Virus record (IMG/VR): IMGVR_UViG_3300020596_000124
Location: 1 to 20,004 of that record
Length of the DNA stretch: 20,004 bases
Strand: one strand, 5' to 3'
Source of the DNA: a virus
Shown here: in pieces, positions 1 through 7,496 of the stretch
How the letters are laid out: each line of letters begins with the position of its first letter
How positions within the stretch are numbered: the stretch's first letter is position 1
Notes under the pieces: generated by a model
What the model was told of the DNA's origin: nothing
What the model saw: the letters and a program-made list of their open reading frames with translations, nothing else
Databases searched by the model: none
Position numbers and translations under genes: made by a program

Positions 1-608
1 AAGGTGCCAGCGTTGCGATTGACCTCGCGGACGTACCCAATCGAGCCGGAGCCCAGCAGAGTGTGGCCGGTGGCTGTGCCGTCGCCGGCCGAAGCCACGA
101 GCAGCTGCCCGACCTCAAAATTCACGATGTCGTCCGGAACGACGAGCGTACAGACGCCCGTCGAAATAGTCCCGCTGCCGAGCGCGAAACCTGAGTTGGC
201 GTACATGTAGTACCCGAAAACGTCAGCGAAACTCTCGTACAGGGCATCGACCTCCGCTTTACGTGCGCGCAGGAACGAGCCGATGTCATTGGACGACGCC
301 TTGATGACCTTGTCGGTAATTTGGACATCGCCGGCATAGTCACCGTAGCTCACGGCCCACTTCTTGCCGCCGATTGCGCCAAGGTTGTTACCTGCCTGTG
401 CCGCGCCGGCTTGTGCGCCAGCAAGAGTTGCGCCCAGACCTTGCGGATTGGCGTAAATCACCGGATGGACGTAGAGGTCGCCGGAGTGGTCCTCTTCCTT
501 TTCGACCATCCCGTAGAGCGGGCGCTCTCGGTAGGTGAGTGATTCGATCTCGTCTCTGGTGTAGTTTTCTTTGAGAAATGCGTCGAATGTAGTGAGTGTT
601 GAGGCCAT
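1..608 (-). CDS. Major capsid protein, N-terminal part (3' end outside window)
   Basis: The minus-strand frame is open from an ATG at 608 to the window edge (202 codons) and begins MASTLTTFDAFLKENYTRDE. The N-terminal part resembles phage major capsid proteins: a helical start, then a Gly/Ala-rich stretch (about residues 58-80, GATLAGAQAGAAQAGNNLGA), then KKWAVSYGDYAGDVQITDKVIKAS. That last stretch has the look of the strands and helix seen in HK97-fold capsids of this type. Position supports the call: the order downstream of TerL is portal, scaffold, then this gene, which is the usual head-gene order. The 34-bp gap to the scaffold gene holds a weak AAGGG site. The family is inferred from pattern and context; the C-terminal half is not visible. 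Confidence 0.72.
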   Translation of the reverse strand, partial: MASTLTTFDAFLKENYTRDEIESLTYRERPLYGMVEKEEDHSGDLYVHPVIYANPQGLGATLAGAQAGAAQAGNNLGAIGGKKWAVSYGDYAGDVQITDKVIKASSNDIGSFLRARKAEVDALYESFADVFGYYMYANSGFALGSGTISTGVCTLVVPDDIVNFEVGQLLVASAGDGTATGHTLLGSGSIGYVREVNRNAGT

Positions 609-642
609 GGGAATACCCTTGGCCGCGTCGGCTTAACCGCGT

Positions 643-1680
643 TTATCCAAGCGAGCCGGAGTCGTGCAATCGCCTGTAATGGGCAATCAGAGCAGCTCCG
701 CGCAACGGTGGACCAGACGCGGCCGCAGAGGCGGCATTACGTTGGTTGAGCGGACGCGCCATGCGTCTACTCGATTGCGCGGGATTGTCGGCCCGGACCG
801 TGTTGCCGGAGATTTTGCGCTCTCCAGTGCGCATTGCTGCCCATTCGTCGCGAGACAATACAGATTCGATTGCCTCGCTGATTGGGATAGTGGTTCGGGT
901 GCGATGGTCGTACGAGCTGTCGAGCTCGGTCATCACATCGTGCAGGAAATACTTGTTTTTTGCGGCTTCAGGCGGTGCGCCCGGGACCTGAGAGATACTG
1001 TCGCGTACATGCTGGGCGTAGCGCTCAACCTGCGTGCGCTGCTCCTGCTCCTGCTGCGCTCCGCGGGCTTGGTTGTGTTGCTCCTCGACGCTGCGCTTGT
1101 AGTCGGTCAGCTCCTTCTGGAGCTTCGCCACCTGCGGGTCTTGCCCCTGCTTCTGCCGCAACGCCATGCGCTGGAACTCATTGATGTCGACGCCGAAAGC
1201 CTTGGCGAACGCCTCGACATAGTCGCCGGATTCAAACGCCTTGCGCGCCTCGATGAGTGGCGCGGCTTCGTTGTAAACCTCACGCGCGAGCTGTTGCGCC
1301 TCGGTCAAGCGAGCCTGCGCAGCCGTCTCGGCCTGCTCGGACCTGGCCTTGATTTGGTCCCGCTGGTGACGGAATGCTTTCCATGATTTCGAGTCGAGCT
1401 TCAGCGCCTTGACGCCCTCGTCGCCGAGTAGCTCCTTGATGGCCGCAACCTCATCGCCGGCCTTGAGCAGGCGCATCGCTTTGGCAGCATCGCCGCCCGG
1501 CTGTCCTTCGCTCTTCGCCTCAGGCTCGGGCTCATCAGCCTTGCGCGCTTCGGGCTCGGGCGCTTCGCCTTCCTTGGCCTCAGCCGCCGCGATGGCTCGC
1601 TGAATCTTCTCCTCGGTGGTGACGACAGGTGCGATGGTTTCAGCGGCCGGAGCCGGGACTATGATGGTCTCGATAGACAT
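643..1680 (-). CDS. Putative capsid scaffolding protein (345 aa)
   Basis: A 345-residue, highly charged protein between portal and capsid genes, the usual place for a scaffold that is built into the procapsid and then removed. The first 70 residues are Ala/Glu/Pro-rich and low-complexity. Residues about 95-215 are rich in Ala, Glu, Gln, Lys and Arg and look like long helices or coiled coil (KLQKELTDYKRSVEEQHNQ). The tail is basic and Ala/Ser-rich, as expected of a scaffold segment that binds the capsid. The ATG overlaps the portal stop (TAATG) and is preceded by AGGAGG seven bases upstream, so the two are translationally coupled. Scaffolds diverge too fast for a firm assignment; the call rests on composition and position. 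Confidence 0.6.
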   Translation of the reverse strand: MSIETIIVPAPAAETIAPVVTTEEKIQRAIAAAEAKEGEAPEPEARKADEPEPEAKSEGQPGGDAAKAMRLLKAGDEVAAIKELLGDEGVKALKLDSKSWKAFRHQRDQIKARSEQAETAAQARLTEAQQLAREVYNEAAPLIEARKAFESGDYVEAFAKAFGVDINEFQRMALRQKQGQDPQVAKLQKELTDYKRSVEEQHNQARGAQQEQEQRTQVERYAQHVRDSISQVPGAPPEAAKNKYFLHDVMTELDSSYDHRTRTTIPISEAIESVLSRDEWAAMRTGERKISGNTVRADNPAQSSRRMARPLNQRNAASAAASGPPLRGAALIAHYRRLHDSGSLG

Positions 1681-3542
1681 TACGCTGCCTCCTGAGTGGG
1701 CGGTGCCGGGGCAGGTCCGGCCGCCTGTTGTGCTGCTAGTGCTTGAGCTACGCGATCTTTAATCATGCGATCGCACATCTCCATAAATCTGGTGAACGGC
1801 TCGCGGTTAGCCTCTGGTGCCCCGTCAAGGAGCGCATCCGCGTAGGCTTCCGCTACCTGGAGCAGCGCTTGCTCGAGCGGCATGAACTTGATGGGTGGCT
1901 CAAATGGAGCCTCGTCGCCGTCTTCGGTGTCGAGCCAGCTCTCAACCTGCTTCTCCACCCACCTGCGCCAGCGGTCGTTCCGGTCCATCTCGCCCGGCGT
2001 GTCCAGCATGCCGGAGCCGATTATCGACTGGTAAGCCTGGGGACTAATCATGCCCTGCGAGAGCAGCTCCGAGGCCAACTGAGCGCGGTCTGCTGGAGTG
2101 TTTTTGGTGCTGCCAACTGACTCAATCCGGACCTGGTATTGGTCGTCGGCGAGGTTGCACTTCTCCCAGTCGATTGTGGCAAGGTATTGGCCGCCGGCCC
2201 ATTTGACCGCGAAATCCTTGTGCTCTTCGGCGAGCTTGCGCGTCTCGGCCACCATGCGACGGGCCATCGAAGTGAAAAACTGCTCATACTGCCTGAAGAC
2301 AACTGCGAAGCGCTCGGTCTCAAGGTCAGCGAGTGTGCGGAGCGCGACGCCTGCGGTAACGCCTGACTCCTTGCGAGAGGTGGCGCTCATCTCGCTGATG
2401 CCGCTTAGCTCGAACTGCCATTGCTTCATCAGGTTCAAGAAATTCATCGTCGAGTCGGCGTAGGCACTCGGCGCGAAATAGTTCGGCGCCATTTGCGCGC
2501 CTTTCGCTACGGCCACGAGGGTCCCGATATCGTTCGATTCCAGCGCTTCGGGAGCAATCGAGCCCTCTTCGAAGACGAAGACGCCGTTCGAACACTTGCG
2601 CTCAGCCTCTTGCATGCGCTGCAAGGTGTGGTTCATTTCCTCATTGAGGCCAGCGACCTCCTCGACAAGCGATGTGCCGTAGAAGCCGATCATTTCGTTC
2701 GTCCAGCGAATGAAGACGAAAGGGAAGTCTTGCTCGTCCCACTCCTCGTCCTCCAGGATGCAGCCATCGATGCAAATGACGTGACGTCCCGGGCTCTTCT
2801 TATTTCCCGGTAGAATCCACGCCTCGTAGACTGTGACCTGCTTGGAACCTGGGCTGGCGCGCCGATAGTCGGAGCTTTCCTCCCACTCTTTCGCGGTCTT
2901 GATTGCAGCGGTCGCCTTGCCGTCGTCAGCGTAACGCTCGAGCAGCTCGTCACGCGAGAACCCGTAGCGGTGAAACATGTTGCGCGGATTGCCGAAGCGC
3001 GCCTCTACCGGGTCAACCAGGATTTCCCACGGGAACACGCGGTCAATCGAGCACTGCTGCCCATCTAGGTCTGCCCACACCTTGCAGACCCCGAGGCCGA
3101 AGACACAGCCGTCCAGAAAGATTTGCTGGCCGATTTCCCAGGCGTCCTCGTAGCAGCCTTGCGTGTGATGCATCTGCGCTTCGACAAATCGGTCAAGGCG
3201 TTTGGCGCGACGCTTAACGTCCCAATCGCCGTCCGTGACCATGAACTGAGGCTTAGGCCGCTGCCGTGCCGCGAGCTTCGCCTGAGCGGTGAGGCACAAG
3301 GAGCGGGGCAGGTTGCAGGTCAGACGGTCATAGGTTTCGCCGGCGTACTTGCCCGATTGCATGTAAGCAGCCGCTGCGAGACCGGGGAGACGTCGACCCT
3401 CGAAGAGGCCCAGCGACTCCTTGCAGCGTCCTCGCCAGCCGAGCGAATCATTCCAGAGGCCTTCGGCAATTTTGACTACAGCACGCGATAGCTCTTCGCC
3501 CTCAAGGCGATGCCAAGGTTGCTCATAGGCGGACACATCCAC
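1680..3542 (-). CDS. Portal protein (620 aa)
   Basis: This large protein is encoded between TerL and the scaffold. It fits a tailed-phage portal subunit, which forms the dodecameric ring at the capsid vertex through which DNA is packaged. The N-terminal half has portal-like features: helical segments ending in RPKPQFMVTDGD, then WEIGQQIFLDGCVFGLGVCKVW and FPWEILVDPVEARFGNP. The middle has the long clip/stem-like region (EEVAGLNEEMNHTLQRMQEA) and a segment near FELSGISEMSATSRKESGVTAG. The tail is Ala/Pro/Gln-rich. At 620 residues it is long for a siphovirus portal and closer to podovirus-type portals. The start is a GTG; an in-frame stop lies just upstream and no good Shine-Dalgarno is visible, so a slightly later start is possible. 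Confidence 0.78.
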   Translation of the reverse strand: MDVSAYEQPWHRLEGEELSRAVVKIAEGLWNDSLGWRGRCKESLGLFEGRRLPGLAAAAYMQSGKYAGETYDRLTCNLPRSLCLTAQAKLAARQRPKPQFMVTDGDWDVKRRAKRLDRFVEAQMHHTQGCYEDAWEIGQQIFLDGCVFGLGVCKVWADLDGQQCSIDRVFPWEILVDPVEARFGNPRNMFHRYGFSRDELLERYADDGKATAAIKTAKEWEESSDYRRASPGSKQVTVYEAWILPGNKKSPGRHVICIDGCILEDEEWDEQDFPFVFIRWTNEMIGFYGTSLVEEVAGLNEEMNHTLQRMQEAERKCSNGVFVFEEGSIAPEALESNDIGTLVAVAKGAQMAPNYFAPSAYADSTMNFLNLMKQWQFELSGISEMSATSRKESGVTAGVALRTLADLETERFAVVFRQYEQFFTSMARRMVAETRKLAEEHKDFAVKWAGGQYLATIDWEKCNLADDQYQVRIESVGSTKNTPADRAQLASELLSQGMISPQAYQSIIGSGMLDTPGEMDRNDRWRRWVEKQVESWLDTEDGDEAPFEPPIKFMPLEQALLQVAEAYADALLDGAPEANREPFTRFMEMCDRMIKDRVAQALAAQQAAGPAPAPPTQEAA

Positions 3543-3561
3543 GCATGCAGTTTACCAGACC

Positions 3562-3575
3562 GGGCGATTTCGCCC
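3562..3575. other. Small GC-rich hairpin between TerL and portal genes
   Basis: The sequence gggcgatttcgccc forms a 5-bp GC stem with a 4-base loop in the 43-bp gap between the TerL stop and the portal GTG. It lacks a following T tract in either direction, so it is not a convincing terminator. It could affect mRNA stability or access to the portal start. Low confidence in function. Confidence 0.3.
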
Positions 3576-3585
3576 CGAACGGCCC

Positions 3586-5019
3586 TCAGCGGCCCGCGTA
3601 CTTCCGATGCAGTTCCTTGGATTTGCCGCGGTTTTGCCTCTGCATTTCAGCCCGCGCCTTGTCCTTGGCCGCTGCCATTTCGGCCCGTTGCTTGTCCGCC
3701 TCGGAGAGCTCGGGCAGGTCATTCCGGTGGTCATAGTGGGCACGCAGGTAGCGCTCCAAGTAGATAGCCGTGTCGGCACAGTGCCACTCGTAGCTCGGGT
3801 CTTCCTCGCTTCGGTCCTCTAGCCACTGACCCACTTCCCACTCATCGAGCAGGTCCTGGCATTCGGACTCGACCACTTTGACGATGCCCGCGCGCAGGTT
3901 ACCCCCGAAGAGTTCTTGGAAGGCGCGCTTCTTGGACTTCTCAGCCGCGACGACGGGCAGGTTGTACGAGATACGCATCTCCTGCGCGTAGCCCCGTCCC
4001 AGCGCGCCCTCGTCGACCACCAGCATCTTGGCGCCATGCTCACGCAGAAGCTGCTCAGCGAGGCCAGCGATGCTGCTCGGTATCATGCCGGCCACCTTGA
4101 AGCTCCGGAGTATCCACGTCTCGCGCCTGCCGCGCTGGATGCCGCCAACGGTGAACGCCGTCGTAGGTTTCGACTGGGTGGCGCCAAAGTCGATGGCCAC
4201 CGCGATGTAGTCAAGCCTGGGGACTTCGCCCGCTTTGTTCACTGCGCTCAGGTAGGGATATACGAGGGCTTCGATGTCCTTGTACCAGCAGCCCAGGTAC
4301 TCCCGCTGGTAAGTCGGGTTGTCCTCAGTCCAGTTGTTCTCCCGGAGCTTGCGCTTGAGGTAACGAGCGCCTCGCACATGCGGGTTATCCACGCAGGTCC
4401 AGGTGTGAGTCGGCCACATCGCGGCTTTCCCCTCACCCGTCGAGCGTTCAAAAAAGATGCCTGCGGGCACGATGCCAGGGCTGCCTATCAGCACGAGCTC
4501 GCCATCCAAGTCCATCAGGGCCGGGTCCAGGATGTCGTCAATCAGGTACTTCAGAAGCGCCGAAGGGATGGAGCCAGCTTCGTCGATGCCGACCTTCCAG
4601 TAGCGGTCACCGCGGAGCTTCTCAACTTCCGAAAAATCCTTCGCCCCCGTGAGCCAGATTCGGTAGCCGTCGGGGCTAACCGCTGTCGAAATGTCCTCGC
4701 GAAACCGGTAGCCGAGCTGGTAGCGGTCGTTGATCCGCCTGAGGGTTTGCCAAAGGATGCGGCGCGCATGACCGGTGGTCCTGGCGATGAAGACGCTCAG
4801 CTCTCCCGGCCGCGTGTCGAGCAGAAGCCAGACCGCCACGCCCCATGTTTTGCCAGCTCGGCGTCCCGCTAGCGCGCATTTGCGTCGGGCTGTGTCGAGC
4901 ACGAACGCCTGTTGCTTTGGATGCAGGCCCGCAATCAACGCCTCCCTGTTGGCGGCCTGAGAGGGCGCGGCGTCCCTTGTCGCCGCTTCTAGCTCCCTCC
5001 ACAGGCCGAGAAGGCTCAT
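3586..5019 (-). CDS. terL: Terminase large subunit (packaging ATPase/nuclease)
   Basis: Both enzymatic domains of a TerL motor are visible. The N-terminal ATPase has Walker A AGRRAGKT at residues 51-58 and Walker B KVGIDE at 142-147, followed by AGSIP. The C-terminal RNase H-like nuclease has three acidic motifs: AIDFG (near residue 270), MLVVDEGA (near 340) and WHCADTAIY (near 430). Family knowledge: TerL pumps DNA into the procapsid through the portal and cuts concatemers. The length of 477 is normal. The ATG directly abuts the stop of the upstream 56-codon gene, with GAGG seven bases upstream inside that gene. The C-terminal tail is charged and Lys/Arg/Glu-rich. Confidence 0.93.
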   Translation of the reverse strand: MSLLGLWRELEAATRDAAPSQAANREALIAGLHPKQQAFVLDTARRKCALAGRRAGKTWGVAVWLLLDTRPGELSVFIARTTGHARRILWQTLRRINDRYQLGYRFREDISTAVSPDGYRIWLTGAKDFSEVEKLRGDRYWKVGIDEAGSIPSALLKYLIDDILDPALMDLDGELVLIGSPGIVPAGIFFERSTGEGKAAMWPTHTWTCVDNPHVRGARYLKRKLRENNWTEDNPTYQREYLGCWYKDIEALVYPYLSAVNKAGEVPRLDYIAVAIDFGATQSKPTTAFTVGGIQRGRRETWILRSFKVAGMIPSSIAGLAEQLLREHGAKMLVVDEGALGRGYAQEMRISYNLPVVAAEKSKKRAFQELFGGNLRAGIVKVVESECQDLLDEWEVGQWLEDRSEEDPSYEWHCADTAIYLERYLRAHYDHRNDLPELSEADKQRAEMAAAKDKARAEMQRQNRGKSKELHRKYAGR

Positions 5020-5190
5020 CTAATCCTCACTAGGCCCATCTTCGCCGCACAAGCATCCGGGCTCGTCCGCGTCGACATCCGTCGTAAGACCGCAGCATGG
5101 GCACGTAAAGTACACTCGCGGGCTGGAGACCAGCGCGTCCACTTCCTCCGGCGCCATCCCGGTCAGCCTGCCAAGCTCCGCTTTGGTCAC
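5020..5190 (-). CDS. Small Cys-rich (Zn-ribbon-like) protein, 56 aa
   Basis: This gene is found by following stop/start overlaps: a GTG at 5190 overlaps the stop of the GroES-like gene (GTGA), and the frame runs to a TAG directly against the TerL ATG. The protein has an N-terminal helical part (KAELGRLTGMAPEEVDALV). A five-cysteine cluster follows, CPCC at residues 30-33 and CLC at 46-48, enough for one zinc site. No family was recognised. Lying between the co-chaperonin-like gene and TerL, it may act in packaging, but it is too short for a normal small terminase. Confidence 0.6.
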   Translation of the reverse strand: MTKAELGRLTGMAPEEVDALVSSPRVYFTCPCCGLTTDVDADEPGCLCGEDGPSED

Positions 5191-5492
5191 CCGTCCTCGT
5201 ACATGCCGAGAACCTGGTGCTCAGGCACAAAGTGCGAGTTGGCCACGGGTCCTCTTGGCCACGCGCCGATTGTGCCAATCTGGTCAAGTAGCACGCGCGC
5301 GCCTACGGCTAAGTCAGCGCATCGAGGCGAGACGGCGAGAACTATCCCGATTCGCACGCCTTGCACGTCAGCCGCCGCGTTGTCCGGCACGAGCAAGGGG
5401 CCGTCGTATTCGGCGTGAGCGCGCTCTAGGCGGACCAAGACCCTGCCTTTGCGCTTGCCCTTTTCGTCAATCGCGTCAGTCATTCTGAGCAT
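5187..5492 (-). CDS. GroES-like co-chaperonin (101 aa)
   Basis: The protein follows the layout of GroES/Hsp10. RVLVRLERA (residues 17-25) matches the first strand. GPLLVPDNAA (31-40) matches the mobile loop that carries the GroEL-binding hydrophobic tripeptide (IVL in GroES, LLV here). GIVLAVSP (49-56) matches the GEVLAVG strand, VGARVLLDQIG the VGDxVLF strand, and HFVPEHQVLGMYED the C-terminal strand (YLIMRESDILAI in GroES). The length of about 100 is right. T4 gp31 shows that a phage co-chaperonin can replace GroES so that host GroEL folds the capsid protein. Placement just upstream of TerL, portal and capsid genes fits that role. AAGGAG precedes the ATG; a second in-frame ATG lies three codons in. 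Confidence 0.72.
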   Translation of the reverse strand: MLRMTDAIDEKGKRKGRVLVRLERAHAEYDGPLLVPDNAAADVQGVRIGIVLAVSPRCADLAVGARVLLDQIGTIGAWPRGPVANSHFVPEHQVLGMYEDG

Positions 5493-5664
5493 TGTCTTGT
5501 TTCTCCTTCGCCAGTTGTGTCTCCACTCGTTCGAGCAAGCGCATCAGTGCGCTAGGCCCGTGTTTCTCCCGGTCGTATCTCGCTCGACAGTCGCTCAGAT
5601 AGCCCCAGAATCGCCGCGGGTCGCTCTCCTTCATCTCCTCCGCATGGTTCAGCATCTCGACCAT
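5476..5664 (-). CDS. Hypothetical protein, 62 aa, helical
   Basis: A short, highly charged, probably all-helical protein (SALMRLLERVETQLAKEKQ at the C-terminus). It overlaps the start of the GroES-like gene by 17 bp. No family was recognised. The start is uncertain: ATG at 5664 or the ATG three codons later, neither with a strong Shine-Dalgarno site. A competing frame from an ATG at 5695 (TGATG junction with the upstream gene) is Arg/Gly/Pro-rich and looks less protein-like, so this frame is preferred. Confidence 0.5.
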   Translation of the reverse strand: MVEMLNHAEEMKESDPRRFWGYLSDCRARYDREKHGPSALMRLLERVETQLAKEKQDNAQND

Positions 5665-5694
5665 GAGCCGCAGCCGGACGGGACGGTGCTCCCA

Positions 5695-5943
5695 TCACCT
5701 GCCCCCTGTCACGCGTTCGGCTATCACGCTGGGGCACAGGTCGCCGCAATCGCACGTCATAAATTTCCCGAGAGTGGCGAGGTACAGGGTTGCGCATTTG
5801 TCACAGTACGCGAACATTATCGGCCCGGTCGGCCAATCCCCGCCGAGCGGACCCGTCCTGTCGAGGCCGATGAACGGCGCGCTAGGCTGCTCCGTCTCCT
5901 CCAGCCAGGCCGCGAAACCTGCCGCTAGTTTATCCTTGTTCAT
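5695..5943 (-). CDS. Zn-ribbon-like protein, 82 aa
   Basis: The N-terminal 40 residues are helical then Pro/Gly-rich. The second half carries CDKC (about residues 48-51) and CDCGDLC (64-70), spaced as in a small zinc ribbon. The ATG overlaps the upstream stop as ATGA, with GGAGGAGACCAA just before it. The same GGAGACCAA-ATGA arrangement recurs at the next gene upstream (6104). No specific function is evident. Confidence 0.6.
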   Translation of the reverse strand: MNKDKLAAGFAAWLEETEQPSAPFIGLDRTGPLGGDWPTGPIMFAYCDKCATLYLATLGKFMTCDCGDLCPSVIAERVTGGR

Positions 5944-6104
5944 TTGGTCTCCTCCTTCTTCGGTTGCTTCTCGGGCGCGCCAATCGCTCGCCGCATCATG
6001 CGTTGGAATACCTCCTGGAGCGCCTCCGCTCTACGGTCCGCTATGTCACACATCGTGCGGATGGCGTTGTCGTAGTCCTCCTTCGTGCTCTTGTCTTCGC
6101 TCAT
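5940..6104 (-). CDS. Hypothetical protein, 54 aa, helical
   Basis: The reading frame is open further upstream, but the start is placed at ATG 6104 (MSEDKSTKEDYDNAIRTMCD). There AAGGAGA sits six bases upstream and the ATG overlaps the previous stop (ATGA). The product is charged and helical with a Lys/Glu/Pro-rich tail. No recognised family. Confidence 0.55.
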   Translation of the reverse strand: MSEDKSTKEDYDNAIRTMCDIADRRAEALQEVFQRMMRRAIGAPEKQPKKEETK

Positions 6105-6403
6105 TTGGTCTCCTTCATTCTCACTTGGTGCCGGTGCCACATATGGCTCGCCAGCTGTTTACCTCCCGGCAGCATCTCGCTGCACTTGGGGCACTCGTGC
6201 GACCACTGGAGCTGGCCCCAGCCCTGCGCGGTAATTAGCAGGTCATGCGCGTACGTCTGGTTATTGTGCGTCACTGGCCGAAACACGTAGTACGCCCCGC
6301 CCTCGTACTGGATGCTCTTACAGTTGCGCCCGGCCTCGAATTCATCGCTGAAGCCCTCAGGTGTCATCGTCGGCTTTAACTTGAGTTTGCGTAGGCTCTC
6401 CAC
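6101..6403 (-). CDS. Protein with C2H2-like zinc finger, 100 aa
   Basis: The C-terminal third reads CPKCSEMLPGGKQLASHMWHRH, which fits a C2H2 finger (CxxC, 12-residue spacing, HxxxH), a common nucleic-acid-binding unit. The N-terminal part contains YYVFRPVTHNNQTYAHDLLIT, probably beta. The start is a GTG at 6403 with AGGGAGA seven bases upstream, giving a 47-bp overlap with the preceding gene. An alternative is ATG at 6367 (MTPEGFS), with an 11-bp overlap but a weaker ribosome site. Function unknown; DNA binding is an inference. Confidence 0.6.
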   Translation of the reverse strand: MESLRKLKLKPTMTPEGFSDEFEAGRNCKSIQYEGGAYYVFRPVTHNNQTYAHDLLITAQGWGQLQWSHECPKCSEMLPGGKQLASHMWHRHQVRMKETK

Positions 6404-6899
6404 TCGTCGTTCTCCCTTCAGTGATTAAGGCCGTCTCGTACTTTTTGAGCTCGGCCATCAGCAAGCTCCTGACCCGTGGGTTGAGCAACGAAGCCCGCAC
6501 GGTATCACGTATCAGGTCCTCCTCGCTGCCGCCAGCTCGGGTTGCCCCCTTGCCGGTCAGCCCCTCGAGCTCGGCGCGTGTGCGCAGAATCTGATTGGCC
6601 GCTCCGAGGTCCTCCGTAGCCGCGGCGCGCTCAGACAGCATCTCGGCCTCGGTAACCAGTAGCCGTCGGCGCTCCTCGGGTGTCTGCACAAGCGCGATTC
6701 GGCGCGACGCCTCAGCCGCGTACCGGCTCACCATGTCGGCCCGGATGCCCCACTTCTCGGAGAGGACGTAGCAGGTCCCGCCTCTCACGTAGGCCCCGGC
6801 AATCATGATGCGCTCAAGGTAGTTGACGCGCTCGGCGATGCTGCCCGGGTCGTCGACATAGTCGTAGCCTTCGGCCATCTCAACCTTGCGAGCCGTCAT
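6357..6899 (-). CDS. Putative terminase small subunit / HTH protein (180 aa)
   Basis: The all-helical protein has a likely helix-turn-helix near residues 27-70 (MIAGAYVRGGTCYVLSEKWGI then ADMVSRYAAEASRRI). A long charged helical middle follows, then a C-terminal region (LIRDTVRASLLNPRVRSLLMAEL). Size, N-terminal HTH and helical oligomerisation-like centre fit small terminase subunits, which recognise the packaging site and load TerL. It is about 1.3 kb upstream of TerL in the same operon, not immediately adjacent as in most phages, so this remains a candidate. The alternative is an unrelated phage regulator. ATGA junction with the upstream gene. Confidence 0.45.
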   Translation of the reverse strand: MTARKVEMAEGYDYVDDPGSIAERVNYLERIMIAGAYVRGGTCYVLSEKWGIRADMVSRYAAEASRRIALVQTPEERRRLLVTEAEMLSERAAATEDLGAANQILRTRAELEGLTGKGATRAGGSEEDLIRDTVRASLLNPRVRSLLMAELKKYETALITEGRTTSGEPTQTQVKADDDT

Positions 6900-7072
6900 G
6901 GCAGCGCTCCCTTCGATTCCAGAAACGCCTTCACCTTGCGCAGCGCGTTGCGCTCGATTTGCCCCACGCGCTGATGCGTCACGCCCAGCATCTTGGCTAC
7001 CTCGCGCTGCGAGTAGCAGCGACCCACGCGACCGCCAAGGAACGTTGGCTCGACCTTGGGTGGCTTCTTCAA
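6896..7072 (-). CDS. Sigma-70 region-4-like HTH protein, 58 aa
   Basis: The core YSQREVAKMLGVTHQRVGQIERNALRKVKAFL has the typical pattern of sigma70 region 4 (T/S-EEVA-x-x-LGVTxxRVxQIExxALRKL), the part that contacts the -35 element. No other sigma region is present. The start is set at TTG 7072, where TTGA overlaps the upstream stop and GGAGGAG lies directly upstream. A longer frame upstream is open but would overlap the neighbouring gene by about 80 bp. A stand-alone region-4 protein could act as a transcription co-activator or specificity factor for late genes; that role is inference. Confidence 0.65.
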   Translation of the reverse strand: MKKPPKVEPTFLGGRVGRCYSQREVAKMLGVTHQRVGQIERNALRKVKAFLESKGALP

Positions 7073-7275
7073 GACTCCTCCTTCAGCACTGTCACCATCG
7101 TGACCATAGTGCGCAGCACGGCCCCGCTCGTCCCTGCTCGTTGGGCGGACCACGCCAGAACACAGCAGAGAGCTGTCACTGTATCCTGTGGCTCAAACTC
7201 AGGGTACGACGCTGCTATCTTGACGACAGCGGTCTCGATTATTTTTGCCATGTCGACAATGTCCTCGGCTCTCAC
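7069..7275 (-). CDS. Hypothetical protein, 68 aa
   Basis: Starts with a GTG overlapping the previous stop (GTGA) after AAGGTG. The protein is helical and mildly hydrophobic at its C-terminal half (TVTALCCVLAWSAQRAG then GAVLRTMVTMVTVL). No family, signal peptide or clear membrane segment was recognised. Confidence 0.5.
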   Translation of the reverse strand: MRAEDIVDMAKIIETAVVKIAASYPEFEPQDTVTALCCVLAWSAQRAGTSGAVLRTMVTMVTVLKEES

Positions 7276-7496
7276 GGCCGCACCTTAATTGTGCGGTAGC
7301 CTCGGAGCTTCGTTTGCTGGTTGTCGCTGTCACGGACGCCGTCCCAGAATTCACAGCTAACAACGACACAGCCGGCGGAGCGAAGCATACCGTGAGAGCA
7401 TCTGACGTTGGCGCGGTGCCGAGCTTCTTCTTTGGCGCTCACGGCGGGCACGCCTAGGCAAATGTCGCAGTCACAGCGGAGGCAGCAGTCAGACAT
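7272..7496 (-). CDS. Cys-rich hypothetical protein, 74 aa
   Basis: The start is placed at ATG 7496 (MSDCCLRCDCDICLG), eight bases inside the end of the HNH gene. A longer upstream frame is open but would sit inside the HNH gene. Cysteines at residues 4, 5, 8, 10 and 13, and further along at RCSHG, AGC and SCEFW, suggest metal binding. No family was recognised. Confidence 0.5.
   Translation of the reverse strand: MSDCCLRCDCDICLGVPAVSAKEEARHRANVRCSHGMLRSAGCVVVSCEFWDGVRDSDNQQTKLRGYRTIKVRP

Noticed and set aside
664-1386. 240-codon plus-strand open frame opposite the scaffold gene
   Set aside because: Leu/Arg-rich antisense shadow of a Glu/Gln-rich coding sequence.
3916-4872. 318-codon open frame on the plus strand opposite TerL
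   Set aside because: It lies fully antisense to a gene with clear TerL motifs, has Arg/Ala/His-rich composition with no domain, and no ribosome site or operon partner. It is a product of high GC and codon bias.
5030-5287. 85-codon minus-strand frame spanning the end of the GroES-like gene and the 56-aa gene
   Set aside because: Low-complexity Arg/Gly/Ser product in a different frame from both genes; the 56-aa frame with GTGA junction and Cys pairs explains the region better.
5552-5695. Alternative frame starting by TGATG at 5695 (MGAPSRPAAAHGRDAE)
   Set aside because: The junction is attractive, but the product is Arg/Pro/Gly-rich and out of frame with the more protein-like helical 62-aa frame. 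It cannot be fully excluded.
7072-7153. N-terminal extension of the sigma-region-4-like protein
   Set aside because: The frame is open to 7153, but it overlaps the upstream gene out of frame, has Arg/Gly/His-rich composition and lacks the ribosome site that the TTG at 7072 has.
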